Source: an uncultured Acetobacteraceae bacterium (GTDB lineage: Bacteria > Pseudomonadota > Alphaproteobacteria > Acetobacterales > Acetobacteraceae). Taken from it: a DNA stretch of 64,000 nt. This document shows, piece after piece, positions 46,525 through 56,327 of this stretch. A model generated the notes under the pieces. The model was not told the DNA's origin and searched no databases. It saw only the letters and a list, made by a program, of their open reading frames with translations. How positions within the stretch are numbered: the stretch's first letter is position 1; the number at the start of each line of letters is the position of its first letter. Where the stretch lies: the NCBI GenBank assembly GCA_903924985.1, contig CAIYDT010000117.1, forward strand, positions 1 through 64,000. Direction: 5' to 3'. The translations under genes and the position numbers were made by a program.

Positions 46525-48066
46525 ATGGCCGAGACGACCGATCCGGCCGACACACACACCGAGGTCCCCCATCGGGCGATGATCACTGTCTGCGCGATCG
46601 GGGCAACGTTGCTGCAATCGCTGGATCAGACCATCGCCAACGTGGCGCTGCCCTATATGCAGGGCAGCTTCTCCGCCAGCTATGACGAGATCACCTGGGT
46701 CCTGACCTCCTACATCACCGCCGCCGCCATCATGACCGCGCCGGTGGGGTGGATGGCGATGCGGTTCGGACGCAAGCCGTTGTATATCGGCTGCATCGTG
46801 GGGTTCACGATCGCCTCCATGATGTGCGGGCTGGCGCAATCGCTGCCGCAGATGGTGATCTTCCGGCTGTTGCAGGGCATGTTCAGCGCCGCTTTGGTGC
46901 CGCTGTCGCAGGCCACGCTGCTGGACATCTACCCGCACGAGCGGCGGGGTTTCGCCATGGCCATCTGGGGCGTGGGCGTGATGATCGGCCCGATCATGGG
47001 GCCCACGCTCGGGGGTTTCCTGACCGAGGCCTATAATTGGCGCTGGGTGTTCTACATCAACCTGCCGTTCGGCCTGCTCGCCACATTCGGGCTGCTGACC
47101 TTCCTGCCGCGCAGCCAGGGCCTCACGCGTCTGAGCTTCGATTGGCTGGGTTTCGTCGTGTTGACCGCCGGTATCGGCGCCTTTCAGATGATGCTCGACC
47201 GCGGCCAGGACCTGGACTGGTTCACCTCGCGAGAAATTATCATCGAGGCGGTGGTCGCCGGCCTTGGCCTATACTTGGCGCTGGTGCACATCGTCTGCGC
47301 CCGCCAGCCGCTCATCCGGGCAGACCTGTTCAAGGACGTGAATTTCTCCGCCGGGCTGGCGATGATGTTCGCGGTCGGCACCCTGCTGGTGTCGAGCCTG
47401 GCGCTGATGACCCCCTGGCTACAGGTGATGAGCAACTACCCGGTCGAAACCGCCGGCCTGATCATGGCACCGCGCGGCTTCGGCAATCTGTGCACCATCA
47501 TGTTGTCCGGCCGCCTGACCACGCGGGTGGACGAGCGATACATGGTCGGCTTTGGGCTGTCGCTGATCTGCTATTCCTTCTGGCGGATGACCGGCTGGAC
47601 GCCCGACATCTCGGTGCACGACATCGTCGTGACGATTATCATTCAGGGGGCCGGCCTCGGTCTGGTGTTCACGCCCTTGCAGGTACTGGCCTTCGCGACG
47701 CTTTCACCCGCGCTGCGGACCGAGGGCGCGTCGCTGTTCAGCCTGCTGCGCAACATCGGTGCGGCGATCGGGGTGTCTGTCACCTCGGCGGTGCTGGCAC
47801 ACAACACCCAGGCGATGCACGAGGTGATCGGCGGGTCCGTGACCCCGTTCAACAGAGCGCTGGAAATAGCGGTCGGCGGACACGGATGGCTGGATCCGGC
47901 GACGCACCGGGGGGCGGCGCTGCTGGATCGCATGGTCAATCAGCAAGCGCAGATCGTCGCCTATGTGGACGACTATAAGATGCTGATCCTCACCACCTTC
48001 CCAGCTATCGCGTTGCTGCTGCTGATGCGCCTGCCGGGCCAGGCAGCGGCGATGCGCAACCGATGA
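46525..48066 (+). CDS. DHA2 family MFS transporter (EmrB/QacA type)
   Basis: LDQTIANVALPYMQGSFSASYDEITWVLTSYITAAAIMTAPVGWMA. Confidence 0.94.
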   Translation: MAETTDPADTHTEVPHRAMITVCAIGATLLQSLDQTIANVALPYMQGSFSASYDEITWVLTSYITAAAIMTAPVGWMAMRFGRKPLYIGCIVGFTIASMMCGLAQSLPQMVIFRLLQGMFSAALVPLSQATLLDIYPHERRGFAMAIWGVGVMIGPIMGPTLGGFLTEAYNWRWVFYINLPFGLLATFGLLTFLPRSQGLTRLSFDWLGFVVLTAGIGAFQMMLDRGQDLDWFTSREIIIEAVVAGLGLYLALVHIVCARQPLIRADLFKDVNFSAGLAMMFAVGTLLVSSLALMTPWLQVMSNYPVETAGLIMAPRGFGNLCTIMLSGRLTTRVDERYMVGFGLSLICYSFWRMTGWTPDISVHDIVVTIIIQGAGLGLVFTPLQVLAFATLSPALRTEGASLFSLLRNIGAAIGVSVTSAVLAHNTQAMHEVIGGSVTPFNRALEIAVGGHGWLDPATHRGAALLDRMVNQQAQIVAYVDDYKMLILTTFPAIALLLLMRLPGQAAAMRNR

Positions 48067-48164
48067 AACCGGTTCTGCCGCGGTTTCGCGACGATCTACG
48101 CCTGACGGATCGCGTCGCTTCGTGCTGGATAATCGGCGCGCTCTGCCCGTATCCTTACAAACCG

Positions 48165-48911
48165 ATGCCCCTTCCCACGATTCCCCCCCCCGACATCCCT
48201 GGCCCCGCCCTAGTCAGGGTCGTGGGCGACGTTCATGGCGATGCCACCGCGTTTCGCTACGCCGCCGCGACCGACCGGTTCGTCATTCAGCTCGGGGACC
48301 TCGTCGACAATGGCCCGAGCAGCGCCGGCGCACTGCGGATCATGTTCGATCTGATCGACCAGCGGCGCGGCCTGTTCATCCTGGGCAATCACGAGTTCAA
48401 GCTGGCCAGAGCGATCGCCGGGCAGACGAAACGCATCGACCCGGCCCTGGCCGCCACGCTCGGGCAACTCGACGAACCCCTCCGCGATCGCATCGTGCGG
48501 GAGGTCGCGCATGCGCCGCTCTGGCTCCGTCACGGCAACGCCCTGTTCGTGCACGGCGGCTTCCATGCCACGATGCTGGAGCAGCCACCACCGGGAGCAG
48601 GGCTGGAACGGCCGCACGGTGCCGCGGCGCGCGCGCTGTACGGCGAACCAACGGGCCGCATCCAATCCGATGGGTATCCGGAACGCAGTCTTGCCTGGGT
48701 GGACCGCATTCCCGCCGGTATCACCGTCTATTGCGGGCACGACCGGCGCAGCAACGATGGCCGCCCCTACCGCCGCACCGGCCAGGCCGGCGGGGTCGCG
48801 GTGTTCCTGGATACCGGCGCCGGCAAGGGCGGCCATTTGTCCTGGATCGACCTCGATTTGCTGGAAAGTAAATTTGTTGGTAACAAAACTCCCGCTGCGA
48901 ATCTGAAGTAA
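48165..48911 (+). CDS. Metallophosphoesterase (PrpE/ApaH-like)
   Basis: GDVHGD, LGDLVDNGP, LGNHEFK, HGGFH, CGHDRR. Confidence 0.85.
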   Translation: MPLPTIPPPDIPGPALVRVVGDVHGDATAFRYAAATDRFVIQLGDLVDNGPSSAGALRIMFDLIDQRRGLFILGNHEFKLARAIAGQTKRIDPALAATLGQLDEPLRDRIVREVAHAPLWLRHGNALFVHGGFHATMLEQPPPGAGLERPHGAAARALYGEPTGRIQSDGYPERSLAWVDRIPAGITVYCGHDRRSNDGRPYRRTGQAGGVAVFLDTGAGKGGHLSWIDLDLLESKFVGNKTPAANLK

Positions 48912-48917
48912 CGGCGT

Positions 48918-49250
48918 ATGCCGCATTCTGGGAGGTTGACACTGCCTAAGATTTCAGCTTTCGCCAGGGCCATAGGGTCCCTGCGCCAGACCAAAGTGCC
49001 CGCGGCTCGGCTCGCGCAGGTCGGTCGCACGCGCCACCGGCGGCTGGACGACGTGATTCAGGAAGCCTTCCAGCATGCCTGCCTGAATGGCGATCTGGAA
49101 ACAGCGGTCGATCTGGCCGACCTGCTGGAGCGCAAAACAGCCCGCTGGCTGGCGGCAAATGGCACCGACAAGCGCAACAGCGCGGCGCAGCTTACGGCGA
49201 TGCGGACGGAAATCGCACGGCGCCGCCAAATGAAAGCGAACGAGCGGTGA
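48918..49250 (+). CDS. Hypothetical protein
   Basis: 110 aa; DDVIQEAFQHACLNGDLETAVDLADLLERKTARW; good composition, start uncertain. Confidence 0.55.
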   Translation: MPHSGRLTLPKISAFARAIGSLRQTKVPAARLAQVGRTRHRRLDDVIQEAFQHACLNGDLETAVDLADLLERKTARWLAANGTDKRNSAAQLTAMRTEIARRRQMKANER

Positions 49251-49316
49251 TAGCCGAACCCGCCGCGCGATGCGGGGCGGGACAAGACGGCTCGGGCGTG
49301 GCAGAGTGTCCCTATT

Positions 49317-49850
49317 ATGCACCAGCTCCTCCTCCTGCGGCACGCCAAATCCTCCTGGGATTCCGCTAACCTCCCCGATCGCGAACGGCCGCTGAACACG
49401 CGCGGACGCCGGGCGGCGATCCTGATGCGGCAGGCGATGCACGATCTGGGGCTGGAGCCGGACATCGTCCTGGTCTCCACCGCCCGCCGCACGCGGGAGA
49501 CGCTGGAACTGCTGGAACCCTGGAATGCGACGCCGTTGGTGGAGCACATGGACTCGCTCTACCTGGCGCCGCCCCGATTGTTACTGGAAGCGCTACGCGG
49601 CGTGGCGGACACCGCCCGGTCGGTGATGCTGGTCGGGCATAATCCCGGTCTGCATGAGCTGGCACTGTCCTTGATCGAACCGGGGGCCCAAAGGGACGTG
49701 CACCAAGCCCCCTTACGCGACCTCGCCCGGGGTTTCCCTAGCGGCGCGCTGGCGGAGTTCTCGATCCCCGGCCCGTGGTCCCGCCTCGATGCGGGCGGCG
49801 GCCGGCTGGTGCGCTTCATCGCCCCACGCAGTCTCGCGGGAACCGGCTGA
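49317..49850 (+). CDS. SixA-like histidine phosphatase
   Basis: LLLLRHAKSSWDSANLPDRERPLNTRGRRAA; VGHNPGLHELA. Confidence 0.93.
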   Translation: MHQLLLLRHAKSSWDSANLPDRERPLNTRGRRAAILMRQAMHDLGLEPDIVLVSTARRTRETLELLEPWNATPLVEHMDSLYLAPPRLLLEALRGVADTARSVMLVGHNPGLHELALSLIEPGAQRDVHQAPLRDLARGFPSGALAEFSIPGPWSRLDAGGGRLVRFIAPRSLAGTG

Positions 49851-49855
49851 CCCCC

Positions 49856-51295
49856 ATGCTGATGGAGTTCAGCCTCCATCCAGACGACGCCTCTCGCCTT
49901 TCGCGGTCGAAACTGCTTGCCCGCCCCCCCGCCGCTCGGTCGATTTATCGTACGGTGCGGCTGGTTTGGCATGACAGCCCCGAACGGGATTTACGAAGCG
50001 ACGGCCTGGCGCTGGAGGAACGGCGCGGCGGCTGGCGGCTGGAACGCCTGACCCCCGGGAACCACGCCTGGCTACCGGCGCAACCGCCGCCGGAGATCGC
50101 CCATGGCCGGCTGCCGGCAGACCTCGGGTACGCCCTGCCGGATGGGCTTGGACCGTTCGCGGTCTTCGAGGGGCGGCTGGCCACCTCGGTCCTGGATGCC
50201 GTCACCATGGGGCTGCTGCGCGGCAGCATCAGTCAGACGCCCGTTTGCCGCCTGACGCTGGATGGCGCGGACGCGGCGGTGCGCGATCTCGCGCTTGCCC
50301 TGGCCGGCGGATTCCGCCTGAACGTGCCGCGCGCCAGCCTGGCGGCCGAGGCGATGGCGATCGCTGACGCTGTGGCCCCGCCCCCCCGCCGGCTGGGTGC
50401 ACCCGAACCCTTCGGCGACACGACGGTCGCCGCCGCCTTCACCAATGCCATCGGGCATTTCACCGATGTGGTGTTGCACTTCGCGCCGCTGGCGGCCGAG
50501 GGCGGGCCGAATACCGAACCCGTACACCAGATGCGCGTCGCGGTGCGGCGGGCGCGCTCCGCCATCGCGGTGTTCAAGCATGGGCTGGCGTGCCCAGACG
50601 TCGCGGCCGCCGACCAAGCCCTCAAAGCGCTCGGCGCCGTGCTTGGACCGGCGCGCGACTGGGATGTGTTCTTGACGGAAACCCTGGCCCGCGTCACCGC
50701 CGCGTTCCCCGAAGACGCGAAATTGCGGCGACTGACGAAGGCCGCGCAGCGCCAGCGGTCGGACAGCCATGCGACCTTGCGCGACTGGCTGCTGTCGCCG
50801 GGATTCCGGCAGTGGGCCATCGGTCTCGCCTGGCTCTGCGCCAGTCAAAGCTGGCACGCGACCCTCAGTGCGGAGGAACAGGCCGCCAGCGCCATGACGC
50901 CCACGGATTTCGCCGCCCACGTGTTGCAGCGCCGCTGGAAAAAGGTTTCGGCAGCCGGTAAGTCCATCAAGACGCTGGACGCTCCCGGCCTGCACAGGCT
51001 GCGCCTGCGCGCCAAGCGTGCCCGCTACGCGATGGAGATTTTCGTCCCAACCGGCAACGCCAAACCGGCGCAACGCCTCATCCGGCAACTCAGCACGCTA
51101 CAACAACGTCTGGGCACGCTGAACGACGGTGCCGTCGCGGCTGGGATGCTCGACACGCTGGGAGGAGCCGGGGGGCGGCACGGCTACGCGGTGGGGCTGG
51201 TTCTCGGCTTTCTCGCGGCGTCCGCGAACACGGAGCGGCCGCGCATCCTGCGCGCCTGGAAGAAATTTCGCAGCACCCCGCGTTTTTGGGCTTGA
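49856..51295 (+). CDS. CHAD domain protein with degenerate CYTH-like N-terminus
   Basis: EPVHQMRVAVRRARSAIAVFKHGL, LHRLRLRAKRARYAMEIF typical CHAD; N-terminus resembles CYTH layout. Confidence 0.85.
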   Translation: MLMEFSLHPDDASRLSRSKLLARPPAARSIYRTVRLVWHDSPERDLRSDGLALEERRGGWRLERLTPGNHAWLPAQPPPEIAHGRLPADLGYALPDGLGPFAVFEGRLATSVLDAVTMGLLRGSISQTPVCRLTLDGADAAVRDLALALAGGFRLNVPRASLAAEAMAIADAVAPPPRRLGAPEPFGDTTVAAAFTNAIGHFTDVVLHFAPLAAEGGPNTEPVHQMRVAVRRARSAIAVFKHGLACPDVAAADQALKALGAVLGPARDWDVFLTETLARVTAAFPEDAKLRRLTKAAQRQRSDSHATLRDWLLSPGFRQWAIGLAWLCASQSWHATLSAEEQAASAMTPTDFAAHVLQRRWKKVSAAGKSIKTLDAPGLHRLRLRAKRARYAMEIFVPTGNAKPAQRLIRQLSTLQQRLGTLNDGAVAAGMLDTLGGAGGRHGYAVGLVLGFLAASANTERPRILRAWKKFRSTPRFWA

Positions 51296-51362
51296 CCGAG
51301 TCGCGACACACCTGCATCCGGGACACTTACGGCGGCAGTCCAAGTGGGTGGGGGCCGAACGC

Positions 51363-51926
51363 GTGCCGATCGATCGCAAGCGACGCATTTTCCGTCCGGA
51401 AGGGACGCCCTTGGGTCGCCCGTCCCGCGGTGCCGCGCTGACCGTTCTGGCCGGCGCATTCATTGTTACCGGCGGCGCGTGGTTCGGGATGCAGCCTTCC
51501 CAGGCACCCGCATCCACGGCCCCACCGGGGCATCTCTCCGCCGACCCCGCTCAGGTCCGTGTCATCGATGGAAGCACTCTGTTGCTGCGGGGCCGAACGG
51601 TGCAGCTGGCGGGGGTCCAGACGGCGGAACATGGCCCGTTCTGCGAGGCCTCGAGCGGCGCGCGCTTCGATTGCGGCGCGGCGGCAACCAACGCCCTGGC
51701 TGGTCTGATCCGCGATTCCGCGATCGACTGTGCCCTGAATGGCGCCGGGCAAAATGGGCGGCCTTTGGCGGTGTGCTCCGCCGGCGGGCAGGAAATCAAT
51801 CTGACGATGGTCGCCTCAGGCTGGGCACGCGCGGAACCTGGCGCGGCCGCATTGGGAGACGCGGAACGACGCGCTCGGGCGGAACGCCGGGGGCTTTGGG
51901 CGAGCGCTTGGGCCACGGCGGACTGA
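51363..51926 (+). CDS. Membrane-anchored SNase-like (thermonuclease) domain protein, probably degenerate
   Basis: TM segment GAALTVLAGAFIVTGGAWFGM; VRVIDGSTLLLRGRTVQLAGVQTAE..NGRPLAVC..GWARAEPGA..AERRGLWA; start uncertain. Confidence 0.7.
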   Translation: MPIDRKRRIFRPEGTPLGRPSRGAALTVLAGAFIVTGGAWFGMQPSQAPASTAPPGHLSADPAQVRVIDGSTLLLRGRTVQLAGVQTAEHGPFCEASSGARFDCGAAATNALAGLIRDSAIDCALNGAGQNGRPLAVCSAGGQEINLTMVASGWARAEPGAAALGDAERRARAERRGLWASAWATAD

Positions 51927-52201
51927 CGCACGCGCCCCGGGCTTTCGGTAACGCCGATGCGAAATCCATGTACGACACGAAATAATCTTTCGCATTAGGG
52001 CGCTCGCACGTAACGGGCCGCATTGCGCTCAAGACGGCATTGCCACCCGAGCACACGATTAACCATATTGTAGTTAATTTTGATTTTTGCGTTGCAGCAT
52101 CACGGATTACGCCAACTGATCTTGCTCGCACCGTCGCGGCATGGCAGGTGTCTGCCACATTTCGGCTTAAGCGCCCCACGGATCAGGTGAGGATAACGGC
52201 G

Positions 52202-53224
52202 ATGGCACAGGCAGCGGAAACCCGCAAACGCGGGAAGGCCAGGGAACCCCAGGTCAACCAACCCGAGCTGATGGGCGCCTACCGCACCATGCTGCTGATC
52301 CGCCGGTTCGAGGAGAAGGCCGGCCAGCTTTACGGCATGGGCCTGATCGGCGGCTTCTGCCACCTTTATATCGGCCAGGAAGCGGTGGTGACCGGCATGC
52401 AGATGGCAGCCGGAGAGGGCGATCAGGTCATTACCTCGTACCGCGATCACGGCCATATGCTGGCCGCGGGCATGGAAGCGCGCGGCGTGATGGCGGAGCT
52501 GACCGGACGTTCGGGCGGCTATTCCCGCGGCAAGGGCGGCTCCATGCACATGTTCAGCAAGGAGCGGAACTTCTTCGGCGGGCACGGGATTGTGGGCGCG
52601 CAGGTCAGCCTGGGCAACGGTTTGGCGTTCAGCAATATGTATCGCGGCAACGACCGGGTTAGCTTCACCTATTTCGGCGAAGGCGCGTCGAATCAGGGGC
52701 AGGTCTATGAGAGCTTCAACCTCGCCGTGCTGCTGAAGCTGCCGACAGTCTTCATCATCGAGAACAACCGCTACGGCATGGGCACCTCGGTGGAGCGCTC
52801 TTCGGGGTCGCACGATTTGTCGAAGAACGGTGCGCCGTGGGGCATCCCCGGCCAGAAGGTGAACGGCATGGATGTGCTGGCGGTACGCGAGGCGGCCACG
52901 ACCGCGGTGGCACATTGCCGAGCGGGCAAGGGGCCGTATTTACTGGAGGTGGAGACGTACCGGTATCGTGGGCACTCCATGTCCGATCCGGCCCGCTATC
53001 GCACGCGGGAGGAAGTGCAGGCCATGCGGTCGCAGCACGACTGCATCGAAAGCGCCCGCCACCAGTTGGAAGCGCTGGGCGTCGAGGAAGGGGCCTTCAA
53101 GGCGATCGACGATGAGGTGAAGGGCATCGTTCAGGATGCAGCGGACTTCGCCCAGACCAGTCCCGAGCCGGATCCGGCCGAACTCTGGACCGATATTTTG
53201 GTGCCAGATGGAATAGGAGCCTGA
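52202..53224 (+). CDS. pdhA: Pyruvate dehydrogenase E1 component alpha subunit
   Basis: LLIRRFEEKAGQLYGMGLIGGFCHLYIGQEAV; GKGGSMHMFS; ENNRYGMGTSVER. Confidence 0.97.
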   Translation: MAQAAETRKRGKAREPQVNQPELMGAYRTMLLIRRFEEKAGQLYGMGLIGGFCHLYIGQEAVVTGMQMAAGEGDQVITSYRDHGHMLAAGMEARGVMAELTGRSGGYSRGKGGSMHMFSKERNFFGGHGIVGAQVSLGNGLAFSNMYRGNDRVSFTYFGEGASNQGQVYESFNLAVLLKLPTVFIIENNRYGMGTSVERSSGSHDLSKNGAPWGIPGQKVNGMDVLAVREAATTAVAHCRAGKGPYLLEVETYRYRGHSMSDPARYRTREEVQAMRSQHDCIESARHQLEALGVEEGAFKAIDDEVKGIVQDAADFAQTSPEPDPAELWTDILVPDGIGA

Positions 53225-53227
53225 GCC

Positions 53228-54559
53228 GTGGCAACGCAGATACTGATGCCGGCGCTGTCGCCGACCATGACCGAAGGCAAGTTGGCCAAATGGCTGAAGG
53301 GCGTCGGAGACCACGTGAAGGCGGGCGACGTGATCGCGGAGATCGAGACCGACAAAGCGACCATGGAGGTCGAAGCGGTCGATGAGGGCAAGCTGGCGCA
53401 GATACTGATCCCCGAGGGGACCGAGGGCGTGGCGGTAAACACCCCCATCGCGGTGCTGACGGTGAACGGGGAGGTGTTTACGGCCGCTCCAGTCGCGGCC
53501 CCTGCCCCCGTCGCGGCGCCGGTTGCTGCCCCCCCTGCCCCGATGGCCGCTCCGGCCACCGTCGAAGATAAGGATTGGGGCCCGACCAAGCCGACGACGG
53601 TGCGGGAGGCTTTGCGCGACGCCATGGCGCTGGAAATGCGCCGCGACGGCGACGTGTTCCTGTTGGGCGAGGAAGTCGCGCAGTACCAGGGCGCGTACAA
53701 GATCAGCCAGGGGCTGCTGGACGAGTTTGGCGCCAGGCGGGTGATCGACACGCCCATCACCGAACACGGGTTTACGGGGATGGCCGTCGGCGCCGCGCTC
53801 AACGGGTTGAAGCCCATCGTGGAGTTCATGACGTTCAACTTCGCCATGCAGGCGATGGACCAGATCATCAATAGCGCCGCCAAGACGTTGTACATGTCGG
53901 GTGGCCAGATGGGTTGCCCCATCGTGTTCCGCGGCCCGAATGGGGCGGCGTCACGGGTGGGGGCGCAGCATTCGCAGTGCTATGCGAGCTGGTACGCGCA
54001 TGTTCCAGGGTTGAAGGTGGTGGCGCCCTGGTCGGCGGCCGACGCCAAAGGGCTGCTGCGGGCGGCGATCCGCGACCCCAATCCGGTGGTCTTCCTGGAA
54101 AACGAGATCCTCTATGGGCAGACGTTCGACTGCCCGGTGGACGACGACTTCATCCTTCCCATCGGCAAGGCGAAGATCGAGCGCGCCGGCACGCATGTGA
54201 CCATCGTCGCCTTCTCCATCATGGTCGGGGTGGCACTGGAAGCGGCCAAGATCCTTGCCGAACAGGGGATCGACGCGGAGGTGATCAACCTGCGTACCCT
54301 GCGTCCGCTGGACACCGCCACGGTGGTAGAAAGCGTCAAGAAGACCAACCGCCTGGTCACGGTGGAAGAAGGCTGGCCCTTCGCCGGCATCGGTGCCGAG
54401 GTGACCATGCAGGTGATCGAGGGCGCCTTCGATTGGTTGGACGCCCCGCCGGTGCGCGTGCATGGGCTGGACGTGCCCCTGCCCTACGCCGCCAACCTGG
54501 AAAAACTGGCCCTGCCGCAGCCGTCGTGGGTTGTGGACGCGGTTAAGAAAATCGTCTGA
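53228..54559 (+). CDS. pdhB: Pyruvate dehydrogenase E1 beta subunit with N-terminal lipoyl domain
   Basis: [15 protein letters not shown] lipoyl motif plus E1-beta [24 protein letters not shown]. Confidence 0.97.
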   Translation: MATQILMPALSPTMTEGKLAKWLKGVGDHVKAGDVIAEIETDKATMEVEAVDEGKLAQILIPEGTEGVAVNTPIAVLTVNGEVFTAAPVAAPAPVAAPVAAPPAPMAAPATVEDKDWGPTKPTTVREALRDAMALEMRRDGDVFLLGEEVAQYQGAYKISQGLLDEFGARRVIDTPITEHGFTGMAVGAALNGLKPIVEFMTFNFAMQAMDQIINSAAKTLYMSGGQMGCPIVFRGPNGAASRVGAQHSQCYASWYAHVPGLKVVAPWSAADAKGLLRAAIRDPNPVVFLENEILYGQTFDCPVDDDFILPIGKAKIERAGTHVTIVAFSIMVGVALEAAKILAEQGIDAEVINLRTLRPLDTATVVESVKKTNRLVTVEEGWPFAGIGAEVTMQVIEGAFDWLDAPPVRVHGLDVPLPYAANLEKLALPQPSWVVDAVKKIV

Positions 54560-54573
54560 GAGGGAGCGGGACC

Positions 54574-55833
54574 ATGGCCACCAACATTCTGATGCCGGCG
54601 CTGAGCCCCACCATGACGGAGGGCACGCTGGCGCGTTGGCTCAAGAAAGAGGGCGACGTGATCAAAGCCGGCGACGTAATCGCCGAGATCGAGACCGACA
54701 AGGCGACCATGGAGGTCGAGGCCGTCGATGAGGGCGTGCTCGGTCGCATTTTGGTGGTGGATGGGACGGAGGGTGTGAAGGTAAACGCGCCCATCGGGGT
54801 GATGATCGACGCTGGGGAGGCCACACCATCTGGTGCGGCACCCGCGGCGGCAAGACCGGTTCCAGTTGCGGCTGCCCCCGCCCCGGTCGCCGCGGCGATG
54901 GCGGCCCCGGTCGCGCGCCCGACTGGCGAACGGGTCGTGGCCTCGCCATTGGCGCGCCGGATGGCGGCGCAAGCTGGCGTCGATCTGGCGGCCCTGAGCG
55001 GGACTGGTCCCGGCGGGCGGATCGTGCGGGGGGATATCGAGGCGGTGGTGAAGGGCGCTCCGCCTCCCGTTGTCGCCGTTGTTCCGGTTGCTGCGCCTGT
55101 TGCTCCGAAGGCACCGGTTGTCTCGATCACGGCACCGCATCGGGTCGTGCCACACAGCTCCATCCGCAAGGTCATCGCCCGCCGGCTGACGGAGGCGAAA
55201 GCCTCCATCCCGCATTTCTACGTCTCGATGGACGTGGAAATCGACGCGCTCATCGCGCTGATGGACAAGCTGAACGCCAAATCCCCACCGCGCGAGCACC
55301 CGGATTGGCGCTTCATCACCATCAACGATCTGGTGATCAAAGCCTCCGCCGCCACGCTGCGGCAGGTGCCGGCGGTGAACGCCAGTTGGACCGACGACGC
55401 GATGGTCCTGTACGACGATGTCGATATCAGCGTGGCAGTCTCCATCCCGGACGGGTTGATCACCCCCATCGTGCGCAAGGCCGACCAGAAAGGCCTGCTG
55501 ACCATCAGCCGCGAAATGAAGGACATGGCGGCCCGAGCGCGGGCGGGAAAGCTGAAGCCGGAGGAATTCCAGGGCGGCGGGTTCTCGATCTCCAACATGG
55601 GCATGTTCGGGGTGACGGCATTCAACGCCATCATCAACCCGCCGCAGGCCGGTATCCTCGCGGTGGGCGCCGGGCAGAAGCGCGCCGTGGTGAAAGACGG
55701 CGCACTGGCGATCGCGACGGTCATGACGGTGACTCTGAGCGTCGATCACCGCGTCATCGATGGCGCTTTGGCCGCGACCTGGCTGAAGGCGTTCAAGGGC
55801 ATCGTTGAAGACCCGTTGAGCTTGATGCTGTGA
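54574..55833 (+). CDS. pdhC: Dihydrolipoamide acetyltransferase (PDH E2)
   Basis: Lipoyl domain [16 protein letters not shown]3-binding [33 protein letters not shown], catalytic [17 protein letters not shown]. Confidence 0.97.
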   Translation: MATNILMPALSPTMTEGTLARWLKKEGDVIKAGDVIAEIETDKATMEVEAVDEGVLGRILVVDGTEGVKVNAPIGVMIDAGEATPSGAAPAAARPVPVAAAPAPVAAAMAAPVARPTGERVVASPLARRMAAQAGVDLAALSGTGPGGRIVRGDIEAVVKGAPPPVVAVVPVAAPVAPKAPVVSITAPHRVVPHSSIRKVIARRLTEAKASIPHFYVSMDVEIDALIALMDKLNAKSPPREHPDWRFITINDLVIKASAATLRQVPAVNASWTDDAMVLYDDVDISVAVSIPDGLITPIVRKADQKGLLTISREMKDMAARARAGKLKPEEFQGGGFSISNMGMFGVTAFNAIINPPQAGILAVGAGQKRAVVKDGALAIATVMTVTLSVDHRVIDGALAATWLKAFKGIVEDPLSLML

Positions 55834-56327
55834 CGTTCACCCTGCGCGACGCGACGCCGGCCGACGTCCCGGACGTGCTGCGTCTGGTGCGGGGGTTGGC
55901 GGAGTACGAACAACTGCTGCACGAGGCCGTGGCCACCGATGCGGATTTCCGGACCGCGCTGTTCGGACCCACGCCGCGGGCTTACGCGGTTCTGGCGGAA
56001 GTCGCGGACAAGCCCCCCGTTGGATTGGCGCTGTGGTACTACACGTTCAGCACTTTCACCGGCCGACCGGACATGTTCCTCGAAGATCTGTTTGTGGAAC
56101 CCGCGTTTCGCGGCACCGGTATCGGGTTGGGATTGTTACGGCATCTGGCACGCCGAGCGGTCGCGGAGAAATGCCGCCGCATCGAATGGCGCGTGCTGAA
56201 CTGGAACCAACCCTCGATCGATTTCTACGCCCGTCTCGGCGCGACGCCGATGCAGGACTGGCACGTAAGGCAACTCGGCGGAGCGGCACTGGCCGCGCTG
56301 GCGCAAGGAGGCGGCGGAAATGGCTGA
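55830..56327 (+). CDS. GNAT family N-acetyltransferase
   Basis: [55 protein letters not shown] start overlapping pdhC stop. Confidence 0.92.
   Translation: MTFTLRDATPADVPDVLRLVRGLAEYEQLLHEAVATDADFRTALFGPTPRAYAVLAEVADKPPVGLALWYYTFSTFTGRPDMFLEDLFVEPAFRGTGIGLGLLRHLARRAVAEKCRRIEWRVLNWNQPSIDFYARLGATPMQDWHVRQLGGAALAALAQGGGGNG

Noticed and set aside
53228-55833. Repeated lipoyl-domain sequence in pdhB and pdhC
   Set aside because: A lipoyl domain on E1-beta is an established alphaproteobacterial arrangement, not novel.
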